This document shows positions 1 to 8,570 of a DNA stretch of 64,000 bases, one piece after another; position 1 is the stretch's first letter; each line of letters opens with the position of its first letter. The stretch spans positions 62,001 through 126,000 of the forward strand of contig JAJTEH010000004.1 of assembly GCA_021298355.1 (NCBI GenBank). The letters are read 5' to 3'. The stretch comes from Flammeovirgaceae bacterium. GTDB lineage: Bacteria > Bacteroidota > Bacteroidia > Cytophagales > Cyclobacteriaceae. Position numbers and translations under genes: made by a program. A model generated the notes under the pieces. That model ran no database searches, was not told the origin of the DNA, and was given only the letters and a program-made list of their open reading frames with translations.

Positions 1-2
1 AC

Positions 3-1592
3 AAAACAATATTTAGATCAGGTAGCGACATAGGAACACAAGGTGGAGCTATGAATAATAATGGTTCGTTTCAATATGTAAGCAGAAGCATTTATTCGGG
101 TCAGTTGCAAGGACAAGTACTTTCTAAAAATAAATCAGTAAGTATAGATTGGGTAGCTGGTTTAAACAGAATAACACGTAACGAACCAGATTTTAGAAGA
201 TACAGAACATTTTACAATCAATCAGAAGAAGCATATCGTGTAGAGTTACCGCCTAGTTCTAATTTATTTGATGCAAGCCGTTTTTATTCAACCTTAACAG
301 ATTTAGGGTACTCTAATGGTGTAGATGTGCAGAAAAAATTTGGTAACACAGATGAAAAGAGAGTTCCTACTATAAAAGCCGGATATTTTGTTGACTATAA
401 AGAAAGAAATTTTTCGGCACGTTATTTTTCATACCTATATCCGGGATCATTTGATGGCCAGTTTGGTGAAAACTTAAGGTTTCAGCCAATAGATCAGATT
501 TTTAGTAAACAAAATTTATATACTATAAATCCTAATGGCACTGTTAACACACCGGGCCTAGCTTTGGAAGAAGGAACAGATGAAGGCGGTAAAGACTCAT
601 ACAAAGGAACTGCATTAACAACGTCTGGATACATATCTGGAACTTTGCCTTTAGGAAAATTTGATTTAGCGGGTGGGTTAAGAGTAGAGTACTTTGATCA
701 GGAATTAAATACATACAATGGAGATACTGTGGTGACTAACACAGTACTTACACCGCTTCCATTTTTAAATGTAGCTTATAATTTATCAGAAAGATCTTTG
801 ATTAGAGCTGCATATAGCAAAACAGTTAATAGACCCGAGTTCAGAGAAATAGCGCCATTTTCTTTTTATCAGTTTGAGTACAATTTGTTAATTCAAGGAA
901 ACACAGATTTGAAAACAGCTACCATTCAAAATATTGATTTACGTTGGGAGACCTATCCTACTCCTGGAGAGTTGATAAGCTTTGGTGGTTTTTATAAATC
1001 ATTTAGAAACCCTATAGAATTTGTGCAGGACAATAACAGTGGAAATCTTGGTTTTAGCTATCAAAATGCACCCGAAGCATTCATATATGGTGTAGAATTA
1101 GAAATTAGGAAATCACTTGCTAGTTTAAGTGTTTCAAAATTCTTTCGCAATACGTCAATAAACCTAAACGCCTCTGCTATTAAAAGCGAAGTTGATATGG
1201 GAACGGGTGTTACTTTTCAAGAAAGAAGAAGACCTTTGCAAGGTCAATCACCTTATGTGATCAACTCAGGAATATTTTATAACGATGCAGATAAAGGTTT
1301 TGCAGTTAATCTTGCGTATAATGTTTTCGGTAATAGAATTTTTTCTGTAGGAAGTGTTTTGTTTCCATCATGGGTTGAGCGACCAAGAAATGCTGTTGAT
1401 TTGCAAATTTCTAAACAAATCAAACAAATGGAGCTAAAGCTAAATGTTCAAAACTTGTTAAATGCTCCATACCGATTCATTCAGGATAACAATGAAAATC
1501 AAAAAGCTGATGCAGATGTGGATGACTCGATTCAGGAATATAGAACGGGTACACTTTTCAACATTTCATTTGGCTGGAAGTTTGTTAAGTAA
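3..1592 (+). CDS. TonB-dependent receptor, 3' part (5' end outside window)
   Basis: This is the C-terminal part of an outer-membrane TonB-dependent receptor. The frame is open from base 3, so the true start lies upstream; the internal ATG at 51 is not the start. The visible ~530 residues are rich in alternating aromatic/polar strands, contain barrel-type segments such as NRPEFREIAPF and end in an aromatic strand (FNISFGWKF), as barrel proteins do. The N-terminal plug and signal peptide are not in the window. A terminator follows at 1618, and the next gene is a lipoprotein on the same strand, an arrangement that recalls receptor/lipoprotein uptake pairs. The substrate cannot be read from the sequence. 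Confidence 0.9.
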   Translation, partial: KTIFRSGSDIGTQGGAMNNNGSFQYVSRSIYSGQLQGQVLSKNKSVSIDWVAGLNRITRNEPDFRRYRTFYNQSEEAYRVELPPSSNLFDASRFYSTLTDLGYSNGVDVQKKFGNTDEKRVPTIKAGYFVDYKERNFSARYFSYLYPGSFDGQFGENLRFQPIDQIFSKQNLYTINPNGTVNTPGLALEEGTDEGGKDSYKGTALTTSGYISGTLPLGKFDLAGGLRVEYFDQELNTYNGDTVVTNTVLTPLPFLNVAYNLSERSLIRAAYSKTVNRPEFREIAPFSFYQFEYNLLIQGNTDLKTATIQNIDLRWETYPTPGELISFGGFYKSFRNPIEFVQDNNSGNLGFSYQNAPEAFIYGVELEIRKSLASLSVSKFFRNTSINLNASAIKSEVDMGTGVTFQERRRPLQGQSPYVINSGIFYNDADKGFAVNLAYNVFGNRIFSVGSVLFPSWVERPRNAVDLQISKQIKQMELKLNVQNLLNAPYRFIQDNNENQKADADVDDSIQEYRTGTLFNISFGWKFVK

Positions 1593-1617
1593 TTGTTACC
1601 ACTATGTAAAATTTAAT

Positions 1618-1639
1618 GGGGCCAATGGGCCCCTTTTTT
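1618..1639 (+). terminator. Intrinsic terminator after TonB-dependent receptor
   Basis: A six-base-pair G/C stem (GGGGCC / GGCCCC, loop AATG) is followed by six T residues. It lies 26 bases after the receptor stop codon. Confidence 0.75.
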
Positions 1640-1695
1640 ATTTACTCATAACGATAAATTAAAAATCAATTAACAGCTAACCAGCATCACTAAAG

Positions 1696-1703
1696 TACCT
1701 TTG
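1696..1703 (+). promoter_or_regulatory. Putative -7 element (TACCTTTG) for the lipoprotein gene
   Basis: TACCTTTG matches the Bacteroidota -7 consensus TAnnTTTG. It sits 32 bases before the ATG at 1736 and downstream of the preceding terminator, which suggests that the lipoprotein is transcribed separately from the receptor. No clear -33 TTG is visible. Confidence 0.5.
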
Positions 1704-1735
1704 TGAGGTTTTTAATTCAACCTAAATAAGATACC

Positions 1736-3541
1736 ATGAAAAAATTTTTCAGCCTTTTTATTATCATAACAACACTAGCTTTTTTTGGTTGTGATGATGA
1801 AGAAACAACTCCGGCAGCTCCTTCAATAACGCTTGAAGCATCTAGCACACAGGATTTACCAGGAGAAACTGTAATTGCAAATCTCGCTATGAAAGTTCCG
1901 GGTGGAGCAAAAACATTAATTATTAGCGGTAGTTTTTCTGAAACTATGCCTTTAAATGGCGAAACAGAATTAGACAAGCCAATTGAATTAGACATACCGG
2001 CAAATGCAGTAATTGGTTCTACTCTTACAGCTGTTTTTGCTGTTACAGATAAAAATGATAAAACATCTGCACCGGTAACATTCTTAATTACAGTAAACAA
2101 CCCTGTTATTGAATTATCTGGAAATATCAGCACGAACCTTACACTTGATGCAACTAGATCTTATTTATTAAAAGGGCAAACCTTTGTTAAAAACAACGTT
2201 ACATTAACAATTCCTGCGGGCACAGTAATTAAAGGTGATAAAGCAACCAAAGCAACTTTAATAGTTGAGCCAGGTGGACGTTTAGTATGTAATGGAACAG
2301 CTAACAGCCCTGTTGTTTTTACTTCTGCGCAGGCAGTAGGCGCTCGCGATAAAGGAGATTGGGGTGGAGTTGTAATTCTTGGAACGGCTTTCGTAAATCA
2401 GGCATCTCAACCAAACATCGAAGGTATCAGCCCGGCTGTTCCTTATGGTAACACTACAAGCCCTTCTACAAACGCAGATCAAAACAGCGGAACTTTAAAT
2501 TATGTAAGAATTGAATACGCAGGTATTGAATTATCGCCTAACAACGAAACTAATAGCTTAACAATGGGTGGTGTTGGTAATGGTACAACCATCAATTATG
2601 TACAAGTATCTTTCGGTGGTGATGATGGTTTTGAGTGGTTCGGTGGAACTGTGAATGGAAAATATTTAGTATCTCATTCAACTTGGGATGATGATTTCGA
2701 TACTGATTTCGGTTGGTCTGGTAACGTTCAATTTGGTTTAGTGGTACGCAATCCTTTCTTTGCTGATCAATCAGGTTCAAACGCATTCGAAAGTGATAAC
2801 CAAGGTAATGGTAACTCTATTACAAATTGTGATGCAACAGCTTCATCTGCTGGTACTGCAACAGCTTGTACACGTGGGGTGTTTTCTAACATTACTGTGT
2901 TAGGACCTAGAGAAACAAACTCACGTTCTATATCAGGTTCTTACCAAAACGCATTACATATCCGTAGAAGGTCTTCAATTTCCATCTTCAATTCGTTTAT
3001 CTCTGGCTTTAGAATAGGTTTAAGAATAGATGATGATGGAACGTACTTCAACCTTGCTCAAGGTAATGCCGTTCATAGTAACAATGTCTTATCTAATTCT
3101 AGCACAGCTGGTATTGCAACTGCTACAACTGCTACAGATGGTACATACGTTACAGGTATACGTTTTGATGTTGCTAACGATGGTACTATTACAACAAACA
3201 CTGCTGTAACCGCAGGAAATGCTACTAGTATTTCAAACTACTGGTTAACTAACAATAGTGCATTCAATAACGTAACCAACACACAAACCTGGTCTGATTT
3301 AGGAGTAAATCCTGCTCTATTCTGGGCGGGTCAGACTTCAGCAAATTATCCATCTAATCCTAACTTTGCTTTAACTGCGGGGGTAACAGGTGCAAACAAC
3401 TTAAATGCTGGAGCTAGCTTTGCCAACGCTAAAGTTTCTGGAGCTTTCTTTACTCAAACAACCTATAGAGGTGCATTCAGTTCATCAGCAGACTGGACAG
3501 ACGGTTGGACAGAATTTCAACCTTTGAATAAAGTTTACTAG
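1736..3541 (+). CDS. Beta-helix-like surface lipoprotein
   Basis: A 601-residue lipoprotein: the signal sequence ends in a lipobox (FFGC, Cys at about residue 19). Residues ~30-120 look like an Ig/cadherin-type region (VPGGAKTLIISGSFSE, VTFLITVNN). From ~125 on the protein has the repetitive NLTLDATRSYLLKG, LIVEPGGRLVCNG and GDWGGVVILG pattern of parallel beta-helix proteins seen beside TonB receptors in Cytophagales. It lacks SusD-type TPR features. It directly follows a receptor gene, so a surface partner in uptake or adhesion is a reasonable inference, but the ligand is unknown. Strong terminator at 3561. Confidence 0.75.
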   Translation: MKKFFSLFIIITTLAFFGCDDEETTPAAPSITLEASSTQDLPGETVIANLAMKVPGGAKTLIISGSFSETMPLNGETELDKPIELDIPANAVIGSTLTAVFAVTDKNDKTSAPVTFLITVNNPVIELSGNISTNLTLDATRSYLLKGQTFVKNNVTLTIPAGTVIKGDKATKATLIVEPGGRLVCNGTANSPVVFTSAQAVGARDKGDWGGVVILGTAFVNQASQPNIEGISPAVPYGNTTSPSTNADQNSGTLNYVRIEYAGIELSPNNETNSLTMGGVGNGTTINYVQVSFGGDDGFEWFGGTVNGKYLVSHSTWDDDFDTDFGWSGNVQFGLVVRNPFFADQSGSNAFESDNQGNGNSITNCDATASSAGTATACTRGVFSNITVLGPRETNSRSISGSYQNALHIRRRSSISIFNSFISGFRIGLRIDDDGTYFNLAQGNAVHSNNVLSNSSTAGIATATTATDGTYVTGIRFDVANDGTITTNTAVTAGNATSISNYWLTNNSAFNNVTNTQTWSDLGVNPALFWAGQTSANYPSNPNFALTAGVTGANNLNAGASFANAKVSGAFFTQTTYRGAFSSSADWTDGWTEFQPLNKVY

Positions 3542-3560
3542 AATTTTTTAACTCATTTTG

Positions 3561-3594
3561 AGAGACTCACTATCTTAGTGAGTCTCTTTTTTTT
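3561..3594 (+). terminator. Intrinsic terminator
   Basis: A perfect 10-bp stem (3561-3570 with 3578-3587, loop of 7) is followed by seven T residues. It ends the lipoprotein transcript. A GTG at 3578 inside the stem opens the reading frame of the next gene but is unlikely to be used. Confidence 0.9.
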
Positions 3595-3619
3595 CAGCTC
3601 ACTAAACTTTTCATTGACT

Positions 3620-4168
3620 ATGAAATTTCTTTATCTCCTTTGGTTCTCATTCATAATTCTTGCTTGCTCGAATAAGCCAAATTACGACCCTTCCTCTTCA
3701 TTAAATGGTAAAGAGAAAGATGAGTTTGTTTGGAAAATCATAAGATATACGGCCAAAGCACCCGATGGACTATTGTATGAAGAAAGATTTTACCCTGCTT
3801 ACGACTCTTTCTATCGCTACCAGGCAAGTAGACACAGGCTTGAAGCTTACTTTGTAAATGATAACAATGAACATTATTTCTTACTATCAAGGCCTGCCCC
3901 CAGTATGGTTGAAAAACGCGTGGCCATTGGTGGCAAAGTTGTATTTGATAAAAAAGGAAATCTTTCTGAATACGAAGAAATTTTTAGAACATGGAAGTTA
4001 ATCCCAGATACCTTAAAAAGAAGAAGTTACATGTTGTTTGATAAAATGGTGAGAAATCAAGATTTGACTTCTTTTCTAACAAAAAATTCTAAAGGAGAAG
4101 AATACATTGAGTTTCCAGACGACTTAAACTATTTCGATAAGGAAAAAAGAAGATGGATGCAGAAATAA
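3620..4168 (+). CDS. Small lipoprotein of unknown function
   Basis: About 182 residues. Starting at the ATG at 3620 gives a clean lipoprotein signal: MKFLYLLWFSF followed by the lipobox LACS. The frame is open from 3578, but that start lies inside a terminator stem, so 3620 is chosen. The mature part is charged and rich in Tyr/Arg (EERFYPAYDSFYRY), with no motif I recognise. It ends one base before the convergent gene at 4170. Probably anchored in the outer or inner membrane; function unknown. Confidence 0.7.
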   Translation: MKFLYLLWFSFIILACSNKPNYDPSSSLNGKEKDEFVWKIIRYTAKAPDGLLYEERFYPAYDSFYRYQASRHRLEAYFVNDNNEHYFLLSRPAPSMVEKRVAIGGKVVFDKKGNLSEYEEIFRTWKLIPDTLKRRSYMLFDKMVRNQDLTSFLTKNSKGEEYIEFPDDLNYFDKEKRRWMQK

Positions 4169-4169
4169 A

Positions 4170-4859
4170 CTAATTCACCTTCCTCTGCTTCTCTTTCTGA
4201 AACTCAACTGCTTTCTTTACTTTATCTAATACAAGCACAAGGCTATCTTGTGCTTTTTTATTGAACACAAGTTTTTGTTGCAGTAAAACAGAATCGGCAC
4301 GGTTGCTTTGTAAGGCTTTAGTTAGTTGAACAAATTCATTAGTGTTATTGACTACTTTTTGGTTTAATGTTTTTTGCTCGCTTAACGTTCTTTGTTGTTG
4401 TTTTTCAACTGCCTCAACGGCACGTTGCGCTTCATCAATCTGTGCTTGTATTTTATAGCGATAAAAATTTACACCAAATGTTTTTACCAAAAACTCTAGC
4501 GGTTTTGCGGCTCGCTCAACCGAATCTTTATTTTTTGAAGTAGCCTGTAAACCAATCCACGCAGTAGCTTGTGCAGTGCCACCTTTGGCATAACCCACTA
4601 AAGGAGTTTTGTATAGCTGACCGTTAATAGTTGGTTCGTTTACCACCAACACATCGTCTTGTGTTTTTACGCGGCCAAATGTTTTTAAATATCTTTGTAA
4701 ACTATTTTGCACCTCATCTTTTGGTGCATCCAACGAAGTAACGTAGCCAAAAGCCGGCTCGCCTTTTACTTTATGGCTTTGCGAACTTACTTGAACAGTT
4801 TGCCCAAAACTTACAAACGGAGCAAACAAAAGCAACAATAAAACCTTTTTACCTTTCAT
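4170..4859 (-). CDS. Exported protein with C-terminal coiled coil
   Basis: 229 residues with a signal peptide (KKVLLLLLFAPFVSFGQ, cleavage after ~20). The first half is a compact domain (EPAFGYVTSLDAPKDEVQ). Residues ~135-229 are rich in Gln, Glu and Lys (QIDEAQRAVEAVEKQQQR) and look like a long helical coiled coil. The protein is probably periplasmic. It is divergent from the epimerase gene with only 33 bases between the starts, so the two promoters must overlap. Family not recognised. Confidence 0.65.
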   Translation of the reverse strand: MKGKKVLLLLLFAPFVSFGQTVQVSSQSHKVKGEPAFGYVTSLDAPKDEVQNSLQRYLKTFGRVKTQDDVLVVNEPTINGQLYKTPLVGYAKGGTAQATAWIGLQATSKNKDSVERAAKPLEFLVKTFGVNFYRYKIQAQIDEAQRAVEAVEKQQQRTLSEQKTLNQKVVNNTNEFVQLTKALQSNRADSVLLQQKLVFNKKAQDSLVLVLDKVKKAVEFQKEKQRKVN

Positions 4860-4892
4860 CGTGTTATCAAATTCAGAACAAATAAAACTACT

Positions 4893-5816
4893 TTGAGCTT
4901 AACAAAAAAACATATCCTCGTAACAGGTGCCTCCGGCCTGATAGGAACGCGTTTAACGGCTTTACTTACACAAAACGGATACCCAGTTTCTCATCTAGGT
5001 CGTAAAGCAAAAAGTGGTGCCATACCCACCTATGTTTGGGATATAGCCAAACAAACAATCGATACAAAAGCTTTACAAGGTGTTGATGCCATCATCCACT
5101 TGGCCGGTGCCGGTATAGCCGATAAACCGTGGACAAAAGCAAGAAAGCAAGAGTTGCTGGAAAGTCGTACACACTCTACACGGTTATTGTTTCAAACATT
5201 AAAAAATGAAACCCATCAGGTAAAACAATTGATCAGCGCATCAGCGATCGGTTATTATGGCTTTGCACCTCAAGAACATATTTTAAACGAAGATGCTCAA
5301 CCCGGTAAAGATTTTTTAGCAGAAGTTACCCAAGCCTGGGAAAATGAAGTAGATAAGTTTACAAGCCTGATGCAACAAACTGCTAAACTTAGAATAGGGA
5401 TTGTATTAAGCACACAAGGTGGCGCTTTAAAACCCATGCTGTTACCGGTTAAGTTTGGTGTTGGTTCGGCATTGGGTAGTGGCAAGCAAATGATCAGTTG
5501 GATTCATATAGATGATATATGCAAACAATTTTTATTTCTGTTAGAAAATCCAAATTTGCAAGGTGCATTTAACGGTGTGGCACCAAACCCTTTAAGCAAT
5601 AAAGAGTTTACAAAAGTGATTGGCAAAGTTTTGAACAGACCTGTTTGGTTGCCTGCAGTTCCTTCTTTTTTATTGAAACTATTTTTGGGTGAAATGGTCA
5701 ATCTCGTTATTCAAGGCAATGCAGTTTCTTGTGACAAAATGCAACAAGCAGGATTCAATTTTACTTTTACCCGAGCAGAAGACGCCATTCAACATCTTGT
5801 CCTTAACAAATTATAG
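4893..5816 (+). CDS. TIGR01777-type NAD-dependent epimerase (SDR family)
   Basis: 307 residues. The N-terminal Rossmann motif VTGASGLIGTRL (residues ~10-21) binds NAD(P). IIHLAGAGIADKPWT and SASAIGYYG with the YxxxG pattern are typical of the TIGR01777/YfcH group of extended SDR proteins, and the C-terminal part (FNGVAPNPLSNKEF) also fits. The substrate is unknown. The only plausible start is a TTG at 4893, because no ATG lies ahead of the Rossmann motif. Confidence 0.85.
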   Translation: MSLTKKHILVTGASGLIGTRLTALLTQNGYPVSHLGRKAKSGAIPTYVWDIAKQTIDTKALQGVDAIIHLAGAGIADKPWTKARKQELLESRTHSTRLLFQTLKNETHQVKQLISASAIGYYGFAPQEHILNEDAQPGKDFLAEVTQAWENEVDKFTSLMQQTAKLRIGIVLSTQGGALKPMLLPVKFGVGSALGSGKQMISWIHIDDICKQFLFLLENPNLQGAFNGVAPNPLSNKEFTKVIGKVLNRPVWLPAVPSFLLKLFLGEMVNLVIQGNAVSCDKMQQAGFNFTFTRAEDAIQHLVLNKL

Positions 5817-5874
5817 CAACGAAATAAATTTCAATTCGTTTTACTAACTTGTTGCGTTTTGATTTTGAAAAACT

Positions 5875-6633
5875 ATGTCGAAAAAGAAATCTAAAAAGGT
5901 TGATGACACCTTACTAAAAGAAGCCATCGAAGAAGAACACAGAATTCGTAAAGCTTTTGTTGATAAAGACTGGGCAGAAATAAAAAGTTCCGACTCATGG
6001 GCCATCTTTAAAATCATGAGTGAGTTTGTAGAAGGTTTCGAAAAGCTTGCTAAGATTGGCCCTTGTGTTACCATTTTTGGTAGTGCGCGTACAAAAGCCA
6101 ATCATCCATATTATAAAATGGCCGAAGACATTGCGTATCAATTAGTACAACATGGCTATGGAGTAATAACAGGTGGTGGCCCCGGTATTATGGAAGCCGG
6201 TAACAAAGGAGCACACAAAGCAAAAGGTAAATCGGTTGGTTTAAATATTTTTTTACCATTCGAACAAAAAGGAAACATCTATATCGATCCGGATAAATTA
6301 ATCACCTTCGATTATTTCTTTGTGCGCAAAGTAATGTTCATGAAGTATTCACAAGGTTTTATTGTAATGCCCGGAGGGTTTGGTACGCTAGATGAATTAA
6401 CTGAAGCCTTAACCCTTATTCAAACCAAAAAAATTGGTCGCTTTCCCATTGTGTTAGTGGGCAAAGAATATTGGAAAGGCTTTGTAGAGTGGGTAACCAA
6501 AGTGTTAATTGGCAAAGAAAAAAATGCCAATGTAGAAGATTTAGAATTGTTTAGCCTGGTAGATACACCGGAAGAAGCTGTAAAAGTGATAGACGAATTC
6601 TATTCTAAATACTTGTTATCGCCTAACTTTTAA
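5875..6633 (+). CDS. LOG-family protein (TIGR00730, Rossmann fold)
   Basis: 252 residues. It carries the family signature PGGFGTLDELTE (residues ~163-174) and an earlier ITGGGPGIMEAGNKGA. Characterised LOG proteins cleave the ribose-base bond of nucleoside monophosphates (cytokinin riboside 5'-monophosphate phosphoribohydrolase); older annotation as lysine decarboxylase is wrong for the family. The N terminus has a ~60-residue charged extension (KKKSKKVDDTLLKEAIEEE). It is followed 9 bases later by the lytic transglycosylase gene, probably in one transcript. Confidence 0.85.
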   Translation: MSKKKSKKVDDTLLKEAIEEEHRIRKAFVDKDWAEIKSSDSWAIFKIMSEFVEGFEKLAKIGPCVTIFGSARTKANHPYYKMAEDIAYQLVQHGYGVITGGGPGIMEAGNKGAHKAKGKSVGLNIFLPFEQKGNIYIDPDKLITFDYFFVRKVMFMKYSQGFIVMPGGFGTLDELTEALTLIQTKKIGRFPIVLVGKEYWKGFVEWVTKVLIGKEKNANVEDLELFSLVDTPEEAVKVIDEFYSKYLLSPNF

Positions 6634-6642
6634 TTTTTTGGT

Positions 6643-7572
6643 ATGATCACAAACCGTATACTATTAGCGTGGTTGTTTTTCTTAACAATTACGTTGATAG
6701 TATATGTTTTTTATAATGAATCGAAATTTAATAAAGAAAATCAGCCTAAAAGCTTTTCATCAACTTCAGATTTTTCAGGCAATGGTTTTGTGGCCAAACC
6801 TTTTCATATTCCCGATTCGCTTTCCTTTGCAGGCGAACCACTTCCGCTACACATAAGCGATGTGCGCGAGCGAGTAGATAGAGAATTACAAATTAACTCT
6901 TACCTGCACAGCAGTACGTTGTTCATCATGAAGCGAGCTAATCGGTGGCTACCTGTTATCGATAGTGTATTACAAGCAGAGGGTATTCCATCGGATTTTA
7001 AATATTTACCCTTAATCGAAAGTGCATTACTAAATGTAGTTTCGCCAAAAGAAGCAGCAGGCTTTTGGCAAATTGTAAAGCCAGCCGGCAAAGAGTATGG
7101 TTTAGAAATTACCAAAGAAGTAGATGAGCGTTACGATGTGGTAAAAGCCAGCCGCGCAGCTTGTGCTTATTTAAAAGAAGCGCATCGCAAGTTTAACAAT
7201 TGGACACTCGCAGCCGCATCGTATAACCGAGGAATGAGCGGTTTGCAAAAAGCCATGGAAAACCAAAAAGTAAATTCGTATTACGATTTATTTTTAAATG
7301 ATGAAACCGCGCGCTACGTTTTTAGAATGGTAGCCATGAAAGAGATAATTGAAAACCCCGAAAGGTACGGTTTTGATATTAAGGAAGAAGAATTGTATAC
7401 ACCAGAGGTTGTTAGGTATATTCAGGTAAAAGAAACGATTAAAGATTTACCTCAGTTTGCTTTGCAACACAATACCAATTATAAAACTATAAAAAGATTA
7501 AACCCCTGGCTACGCGAAGATTATCTGCCCGTTAAAAAAGGCAAAACGTATACACTGGCGTTGCCCAGGTAA
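6643..7572 (+). CDS. Lytic transglycosylase (SLT domain, MltD-like)
   Basis: 309 residues. An N-terminal membrane anchor or signal segment (ILLAWLFFLTITLIVYVF) is followed by an SLT domain with LPLIESALL (likely catalytic Glu), the AAGFWQIVKPAG motif and AAASYNRGMSG. The C-terminal ~55 residues (YIQVKETIKDLPQFALQ...NPWL) resemble a LysM-like peptidoglycan-binding module. It should cleave peptidoglycan glycan strands to 1,6-anhydro products, the substrates of the AnmK/MurQ route encoded at 52.6-55.4 kb. It is the last ordinary gene before the accessory island. Confidence 0.85.
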   Translation: MITNRILLAWLFFLTITLIVYVFYNESKFNKENQPKSFSSTSDFSGNGFVAKPFHIPDSLSFAGEPLPLHISDVRERVDRELQINSYLHSSTLFIMKRANRWLPVIDSVLQAEGIPSDFKYLPLIESALLNVVSPKEAAGFWQIVKPAGKEYGLEITKEVDERYDVVKASRAACAYLKEAHRKFNNWTLAAASYNRGMSGLQKAMENQKVNSYYDLFLNDETARYVFRMVAMKEIIENPERYGFDIKEEELYTPEVVRYIQVKETIKDLPQFALQHNTNYKTIKRLNPWLREDYLPVKKGKTYTLALPR

Positions 7573-7664
7573 GGGAGGAAAAACTGATAATCAGATAAAG
7601 GAACTTCGAATACTAATCTCTTTCTTTAAATTTTAAATCATCTAATTGTTTACTTACCAAAGTA

Positions 7665-7807
7665 TATCCCCACTAGCGCACATGTTGTGTGTTGGAATGT
7701 GGGTAATTCATCCGTGCCAATTACCGAATGCGTTTGTTTGGTAAAAGTGAAATATATAGTTCAACATTCGTGCAACGGAAGTAACTTCCGCGCCAGATGT
7801 GACAATA
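7665..7807. repeat. Repeat copy A (~143 bp, inverted ends)
   Basis: This segment matches 13678-13822 over its whole length, for example the shared GCGCACATGTTGTGTGTTGG and AAAGTGAAATATATAGTTCA. Both copies contain a CGGAAG-TAA-CTTCCG palindrome (7776-7790 here). The outer ends are imperfect inverted repeats (TATCCCC...CGC against GCGCCAGATGTGACAATA), more decayed than in copy B. It encodes nothing and resembles a small non-autonomous mobile element. It lies between the transglycosylase and the DUF5131 gene, at the left edge of the island. Confidence 0.8.
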
Positions 7808-7842
7808 CATAGCAAAGCATAAACACCTCGCAAAGAAATTCT

Positions 7843-8568
7843 TTAAACACGTTTATGCAACTCGTACTCCGGCATTTCATCGTAGGTGCGGCCATTTAAT
7901 AAGCGGCCATTTGCCTTTTTATTTCTTCCTCCCCATTGCTTAAAGAAAAAGGCAACGTCTGCTTTTTCGCATTGCTCTTGAATATCCAATACCCAATCCG
8001 GATCCATAGGTCGGGGTCTATGCCCACTTTCTCCGCCTACAATTACCCAATCAATTTTTTTAAGATTTAATTTTTTTAGTGGACCAATTAGTGGTTCGCA
8101 GGATAAGAACTTAACCTTCGCTTTTGTTTTTCGCAAAAAACTGATTCTATCTATTACATTTTCATTTTCTACAGAAACGCCCATCCAAATATTATGTGTC
8201 CATTTTAATTCGTTTTGTAATTCGTATAATCGCTCAGCTCTTTTGGTTAACACCTGAAAAACATGCTGAGGATTTTCGTTCATTACTTTAAAAACTTTCT
8301 TAATAAATTCTAATGGAATGTCTTTATGAAAAAGATCGCTCATTGAATTAACGAATACAACTTTAGAAGATTTCCACGTGTAGGGAATATTGAGTTGGTC
8401 TTCGTGAGTTCGCACCTTAAAGCCATCTTTGTATTTTTCTATGCCCATGGCTTTTAATCTTTTAGACATAACTTCGGCATAACAAAATTTACACCCTGTT
8501 GAAATTTTTGTACACCCTGTTGTAGGGTTCCAAGTCATTTCTGTCCACTCGATACTTGATTGTGCCAT
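7843..8568 (-). CDS. DUF5131 family protein (phage Gp37/Gp68-like, three-Cys motif)
   Basis: 241 residues. The N terminus (SIEWTEMTWNPTTGC) and cysteines C19, C26 and C29 (C-X6-C-X2-C, followed by YAE) are the hallmark of the DUF5131/Gp37-Gp68 family; the cysteines could ligate an iron-sulfur cluster as in radical-SAM-like enzymes, which is inference. Other family segments seen are VFVNSMSDLFH, WMGVSVEN, FLSCEPLIG, WVIVGGESG and FFFKQWGG. It starts two bases after the TcmP stop codon, so the pair is one operon. The reaction is not known to me; nucleic-acid modification is a guess. Confidence 0.85.
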   Translation of the reverse strand: MAQSSIEWTEMTWNPTTGCTKISTGCKFCYAEVMSKRLKAMGIEKYKDGFKVRTHEDQLNIPYTWKSSKVVFVNSMSDLFHKDIPLEFIKKVFKVMNENPQHVFQVLTKRAERLYELQNELKWTHNIWMGVSVENENVIDRISFLRKTKAKVKFLSCEPLIGPLKKLNLKKIDWVIVGGESGHRPRPMDPDWVLDIQEQCEKADVAFFFKQWGGRNKKANGRLLNGRTYDEMPEYELHKRV

Positions 8569-8570
8569 AT

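Noticed and set aside
7843-8568. Prophage remnant suggested by the Gp37/Gp68 family name
   Set aside because: No integrase, capsid, tail or lysis genes are nearby; the pairing with TcmP is typical of bacterial accessory DNA.
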